This document shows, piece after piece, positions 60,417-64,000 of a stretch of DNA of 64,000 bases; position 1 is the stretch's first letter; each line of letters begins with the position of its first letter. The stretch is from contig CAJFQL010000006.1 of the NCBI GenBank assembly GCA_904419035.1, positions 1 to 64,000 of the forward strand. The letters are read 5' to 3'. The position numbers were made by a program, and so were the translations under genes. The notes beneath the pieces are model-generated. The model saw only the letters and a program-made list of their open reading frames with translations, did not search any database and was not told where the DNA came from. Source of the stretch: Heritagella caecorum (GTDB lineage: Bacteria; Bacillota; Clostridia; Oscillospirales; Acutalibacteraceae).

Positions 60417-62215
60417 AAAAGGTACTTTCTTTTTTTCGCAAGGCTATCCATCGCATGCCGTTTCGCAACCGTCTGCTGGCCATTTACGGGGGCGTCATTT
60501 TGTTGGGCATGACGGTGCTCATTCTGGTAGCCGATGTGCTGGTGCGGAATATCAGCGAAAAACAGGTTTCGTATTCGGCCCAACAGTCCTTTTCCCAAAC
60601 GTATGAATACTTGTCGTATAAGGTGGAAACTGTCTTAACAGCGGCCCAAACCGTGGAAAGCAACCAGGTGGTACAAAATATACTGCTGGAAAACTATACC
60701 AAAGATAAGACCCATGATAAACGGCAGCAATACCTGGATATGTGCGAATTGGAAGACACCTTGCGGGCCATTGGTTCGGCCAACGGACTGTATGTGTGTA
60801 CCCTGTATGTAGAAGACAACCTGTTTTACAGCCAACAGGACTATTATTTTTCCAGCTTGGAAGATTTAAAGGGTAATATCGAATATGCGGCGCTATTTGA
60901 TGGTACGAATACGGGGTTGTGGACGTCTCCCCGTGAAACGCTCAATCCCACCAATTACCAGTATGAAACAATTATTTCCTACTATAAGCCCATTATTTCC
61001 GAATACCTAAATACCCAAATTGGCGTACAGCGGGTCAGTATGGCGGCATCGGAATTTTCCAGCGTGCTGGAAGACGCACTGCCTGTGCAAAACGGGTTAT
61101 TGTATATTGTTAATACGAATCATCAGTTAATCGGGGCCAGCGATTTAGATCGGTACCGCAAAATGTCAGGCAGTGAAATTGCCAACAAAACGATCGAAAG
61201 GGCAGGACAATGGACGATGTTGGAAAACCAGGATTCCATGTACCTGTGCCATGCCCAGACTTTGGCAAATACGGATTGGACGCTGGTGGCCATGATTCCC
61301 TATGAAGCCATTATGCAGGAAGAAAATACGGTACGGGGGATTCTGTTTTCCATCGCGTTTTTGGTCATTGCCATATGCGGGGTGTTGATTTACTTCTTTT
61401 CCCGGTCGGTAACCCGGCGGCTTTCAATTTTATCCCATACCATGCATGAAGTGGAAAAGGGCAATTTGCAAGTAGAGTTGAAAGCCAAAGATACTGATGA
61501 AATTGGCATGCTGTATCAGAGCTTTAACTTCATGCTGCGCAATATGAAAGCGCTGGTAAAAGAACAGTATGAAAACGGTAAAGCGATTAAAAGCGCGGAA
61601 TTAAAAGCGCTGCAGGCCCAGATTAACCCCCACTTTTTGTACAATACCCTGGATCTGATCAATTGGGAAGCCATGGATCACAATGCCCCGGAAATCGCCG
61701 AAATCAGCCGGGCCCTGGCCCGGTACTACAAGATTTCCCTGAACCGGGGGGAAGATATAATCACCCTCAACGAAGAGCTGCGGCATGTGGAAACGTATGT
61801 GCAAATTCAAAATTACCGGTTTGATAACCGCATCTCTTTGCACATCGATGTGCCCGAGGAATTGCGCAGTTTGAAAATTCAGAAGATTGTCCTGCAACCC
61901 TTGGTCGAAAACTCTATTCTGCACGGCATGCTCATGTTAGAGCAAGGCGAAAAGGGGACCGTGACAATTACCGGGTGGAAACAGTCCGGTGACCTGTTTT
62001 TGACGGTCAAAGACGAAGGGGTCGGTATGCCAGCTAGCCAGCTGCGCAATATTTTAACCGATAAACCGGTGGTGGACCGGCATGGATATGGCATTCGCAA
62101 TATTCATAAGCGGCTGCAATTGCAATATGGTGAAAAATATGGCCTGCACTTTGACAGTACCCCGGGCAAAGGGACGACCGTGACCATTCGTATTCCCATA
62201 GATCCGCCCACATAA
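60407..62215 (+). CDS. YesM-type sensor histidine kinase
   Basis: A 602-aa membrane kinase. Two transmembrane segments (about 22-44 and 312-332) flank an extracellular sensor; HAMP follows, then the His_kinase domain with His409 (QAQINPHFLYNTLDLINWEA) and a HATPase (LQPLVENSILHGM, DEGVGMP, GYGIRNIHKRLQLQYG). It starts at ATG 60407, ten bases before the regulator's stop, with GGGAG upstream. Members of this group sense sugars, often through binding proteins. Confidence 0.94.
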   Translation: MDVKKVLSFFRKAIHRMPFRNRLLAIYGGVILLGMTVLILVADVLVRNISEKQVSYSAQQSFSQTYEYLSYKVETVLTAAQTVESNQVVQNILLENYTKDKTHDKRQQYLDMCELEDTLRAIGSANGLYVCTLYVEDNLFYSQQDYYFSSLEDLKGNIEYAALFDGTNTGLWTSPRETLNPTNYQYETIISYYKPIISEYLNTQIGVQRVSMAASEFSSVLEDALPVQNGLLYIVNTNHQLIGASDLDRYRKMSGSEIANKTIERAGQWTMLENQDSMYLCHAQTLANTDWTLVAMIPYEAIMQEENTVRGILFSIAFLVIAICGVLIYFFSRSVTRRLSILSHTMHEVEKGNLQVELKAKDTDEIGMLYQSFNFMLRNMKALVKEQYENGKAIKSAELKALQAQINPHFLYNTLDLINWEAMDHNAPEIAEISRALARYYKISLNRGEDIITLNEELRHVETYVQIQNYRFDNRISLHIDVPEELRSLKIQKIVLQPLVENSILHGMLMLEQGEKGTVTITGWKQSGDLFLTVKDEGVGMPASQLRNILTDKPVVDRHGYGIRNIHKRLQLQYGEKYGLHFDSTPGKGTTVTIRIPIDPPT

Positions 62216-62235
62216 ACTTCATAATTTTACTCGCG

Positions 62236-62284
62236 GCCCTTCCGGCATAACAACAAAAGTTTGTATGCCGGAAGGGCTGTTTTC
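62236..62284 (+). terminator. Terminator between the two-component genes and the permease genes
   Basis: GCCCTTCCGGCATA/TATGCCGGAAGGGC 14-bp stem; the T tract is short (TGTTTT). Confidence 0.75.
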
Positions 62285-62530
62285 GGTATATGCAATAAAA
62301 TAGACCTGCAAAATTAGGTAGTTAGTAGTAAGAAACCCGACTCCCTTGGGAAAACCACGAAAATTTCAACAAATTTTTGAACGAATTTCTCCGATTCCTA
62401 TTGGAAAACCGTAAAAATTTCCTTAAAATCATAAGTTTGTCATGTTTTATTCATGATTTGTGCATGATATAATGTTTATAGCCAAAAAAATTGGTGAAAG
62501 TAAATGGATTTTTGGCGGGGAGGTTATTCA
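62285..62530. promoter_or_regulatory. Leader/promoter region of the sugar permease operon
   Basis: AT-rich, with an extended -10 TGATATAAT (62465-62473) about 60 bases before lplB. Imperfect direct repeats of GGAAAACC..AAAATTTC (near 62350 and 62403) upstream could be YesN binding sites; this is speculative. Confidence 0.5.
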
Positions 62531-63463
62531 ATGAACAAGCATTCTGGTTTTGGCGCGGTAGTTCATGACTTCAAAAAAAATTGGCCTCTGTGGCTGATGG
62601 CGCTGCCGGCAATCGTTCTGGTGTTTGTACTGGCGTACATGCCCATGAGCGGTCTGATCCTGGCGTTCAAGAACTACCGGTATGATCTGGGCATCTTTGG
62701 AAGCCCCTGGTGCGGCATGGACAACTTCGAGTTCCTGTTCATGGGTGGCACAGGATGGCAGATCACGAAGAATACGATTCTGTACAATGTGCTCAACCTG
62801 TTCACATCGCAGTTCCTGAGCATTTTTGTCGCGATCGTAATTACGGAAATGACGGGTGTGGTTTATAAGAAAATCGTGCAGTCCGTTATTTTCCTGCCGT
62901 ACTTTATTTCCTGGGTTATTGTAGGGACCTTCGTTTACAACATCTTCAATACGGATTACGGTATTATCAAAGGCATCTGTGAAATGATGGGTGTTCCCAC
63001 GGTGAATGTGTACCGGATTGAAGGGGCATGGCCATGGATTATCTGCTTCTTTAACTCCTGGAAATGGTGCGGGTATAACTCGGTTATTTACATCGCCGCC
63101 ATTACGGGCATTGATTCGGCTTGCTATGAAGCTGCCGATATTGATGGTGCTAACATTTGGCAGAAGATTGGGCACATTACGTTCCCGTCGATTCGTCCCA
63201 CGCTGATTACCATGATCCTTCTGCAGGTTGGCCGTATTCTTCGCGGCGACTTCCAGATGTTCTATCAGATCATCGGCAACAACAGCAACCTGTATAATGC
63301 TACGGACGTGATCGATACATATGTATTCCGGTCGCTGACGACCAGCGGGAACCTTGGCTTCTCCTCGGCAGCTACGTTCTACCAGTCGGTGTTGTGCTTT
63401 GTCATCATTATGCTGGTCAACGGAATTGTAAGGAAGATCGATGCGGATTACGCATTGTTCTAA
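62531..63463 (+). CDS. ABC sugar permease, LplB type
   Basis: A 310-aa inner-membrane permease with six transmembrane helices. YEAADIDGANIWQKIGHITF is the EAA loop that contacts the ATPase. The family is CUT1 (oligosaccharide uptake), typically paired with YtcP/LplC and a lipoprotein. GGGGAGG precedes the ATG. Together with the upstream GH43 and YesM/N it suggests uptake of plant-derived oligosaccharides. Confidence 0.92.
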   Translation: MNKHSGFGAVVHDFKKNWPLWLMALPAIVLVFVLAYMPMSGLILAFKNYRYDLGIFGSPWCGMDNFEFLFMGGTGWQITKNTILYNVLNLFTSQFLSIFVAIVITEMTGVVYKKIVQSVIFLPYFISWVIVGTFVYNIFNTDYGIIKGICEMMGVPTVNVYRIEGAWPWIICFFNSWKWCGYNSVIYIAAITGIDSACYEAADIDGANIWQKIGHITFPSIRPTLITMILLQVGRILRGDFQMFYQIIGNNSNLYNATDVIDTYVFRSLTTSGNLGFSSAATFYQSVLCFVIIMLVNGIVRKIDADYALF

Positions 63464-63496
63464 TCCATCATCATTTTGTAGGGGAGGTTCTCATCC

Positions 63497-64000
63497 ATGG
63501 CAAAAGAGAAAACAAAAGAATTTGTTGTGCCAAAGTCCAATCGAATTAAAATTGCTAAGGCAACCATTGGCTTTAACATTGTAGGATATTTCTTTATTAC
63601 ACTGATTGCTCTGATCTGCCTATTGCCCTTTATCATGATCATTTCCGGTTCTTTTTCGAAAGAATCGTTGATCGTAACCCAAGGGTACAGCCTGTTGCCG
63701 CGGGGCCTGAGTGTTTCGGCGTATGAAACCATCTTTAAAAACCCGATGATCATCCTGAACTCCTATGGGGTAACGATTCTGATCACAGTGGTTGGTACGG
63801 TGCTTGGCCTGTTTATTACGGCTATGACCGGGTATGTGCTTTGCCGGCAGGATTTCCGGTATCGCAACGTGCTTTCGTTCTACTTCTATTTCACTACGCT
63901 GTTCAGCGGCGGCATGGTGTCGAGCTACATTTTCATGATCCAGGTACTGAATCTGAAGGATAGCCTGCTTGCGCTGATCCTGCCGTTCATGGTGAATGTC
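63497..64000 (+). CDS. ABC sugar permease, LplC/YtcP type (partial, cut by window end)
   Basis: The first 168 codons of a second CUT1 permease, running past the window. Three to four transmembrane helices are visible (about 27-50, 88-112, 124-148), with SGSFSKESLIVTQGYSLLPR typical of the LplC group. GGGGAGG precedes the ATG. A substrate-binding lipoprotein is expected next, outside the window. Confidence 0.9.
   Translation, partial: MAKEKTKEFVVPKSNRIKIAKATIGFNIVGYFFITLIALICLLPFIMIISGSFSKESLIVTQGYSLLPRGLSVSAYETIFKNPMIILNSYGVTILITVVGTVLGLFITAMTGYVLCRQDFRYRNVLSFYFYFTTLFSGGMVSSYIFMIQVLNLKDSLLALILPFMVNV

Overview
The window is ordinary chromosomal DNA of moderately high G+C (my impression is mid-50s percent). 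It almost certainly comes from a gut Clostridia member of the Oscillospiraceae/Ruminococcaceae type (Faecalibacterium, Gemmiger or Subdoligranulum neighbourhood). The reasons are the Firmicutes order rimP-nusA-ylxR-ylxQ-infB-rbfA-nrnA-truB-ribF-(rpsO-pnp), the sporulation regulator SpoVT, strong SD sequences, a class B sortase with a [A]PxTG surface protein, an M-box riboswitch before mgtE, a YesM/YesN two-component pair and LplB/LplC-type sugar permeases. Species cannot be named from the sequence. I saw no phage, insertion sequence, CRISPR array, tRNA or rRNA.

Layout. 1-2 kb: a sortase-anchored surface protein (minus). 2-6.6 kb: a minus operon of an acyl-CoA ligase, a TrpR-like YerC protein and indolepyruvate ferredoxin oxidoreductase IorA/IorB, suggesting 2-oxoacid/aromatic amino-acid metabolism. 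6.6-10.6 kb: Idi plus an amidohydrolase, a Na+/solute symporter and an SseB-like protein. 11-12.3 kb: a PLP aminotransferase. 12.7-14.7 kb: two adjacent sugar-binding proteins, both frameshifted. 14.9-26.5 kb: spoVT and the conserved translation/RNA operon through pnp. 26.7-31.8 kb: a small membrane protein, proB-proA with an acidic membrane protein, a minus cluster of three small unknown proteins, and a YfcE phosphoesterase. 32-33.7 kb: a phosphohexomutase. 33.8-39.6 kb (minus): nifS-thiI-cinA-sortase B, then argF with its own promoter and a near-perfect ARG box. 39.8-47.2 kb: Fur-family regulator, a processive glycolipid glycosyltransferase (minus), VanW-domain protein, GT2, NAD synthetase and a GNAT. 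47.2-50.3 kb (minus): DAHP synthase and MgtE under an M-box riboswitch with a visible terminator. 50.4-54.7 kb: a vitamin B6 locus (pyridoxamine kinase, TIGR01440 protein, YggS and a frameshifted ECF S component, divergent from a MocR/PdxR regulator). 54.8-56.5 kb: HtrA protease, followed by a candidate small RNA. 57.1-64 kb: XRE regulator, GH43 glycosidase, YesN/YesM and the first genes of a CUT1 sugar importer, cut by the window end.

Themes. Cell-surface functions recur (anchored protein, sortase B, VanW, glycolipid synthase, HtrA). NifS with a short ThiI fits tRNA 4-thiouridine synthesis as in Bacillus. The B6 locus has three CTGTA[C/T] elements placed where a PdxR dimer could control both divergent promoters. 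The last 7 kb look like a sense-import-degrade module for a pentose-containing plant glycan. Four apparent frameshifts (three in the binding-protein pair, one in the ECF S component) are either real gene decay or sequencing errors; raw reads would decide.

Nothing here is certainly a new system. The least explained items are the three-gene small-protein operon at 30.3-31.3 kb, the promoter/terminator-bounded transcript at 56.6 kb, and the TrpR-like gene embedded in the ior operon.
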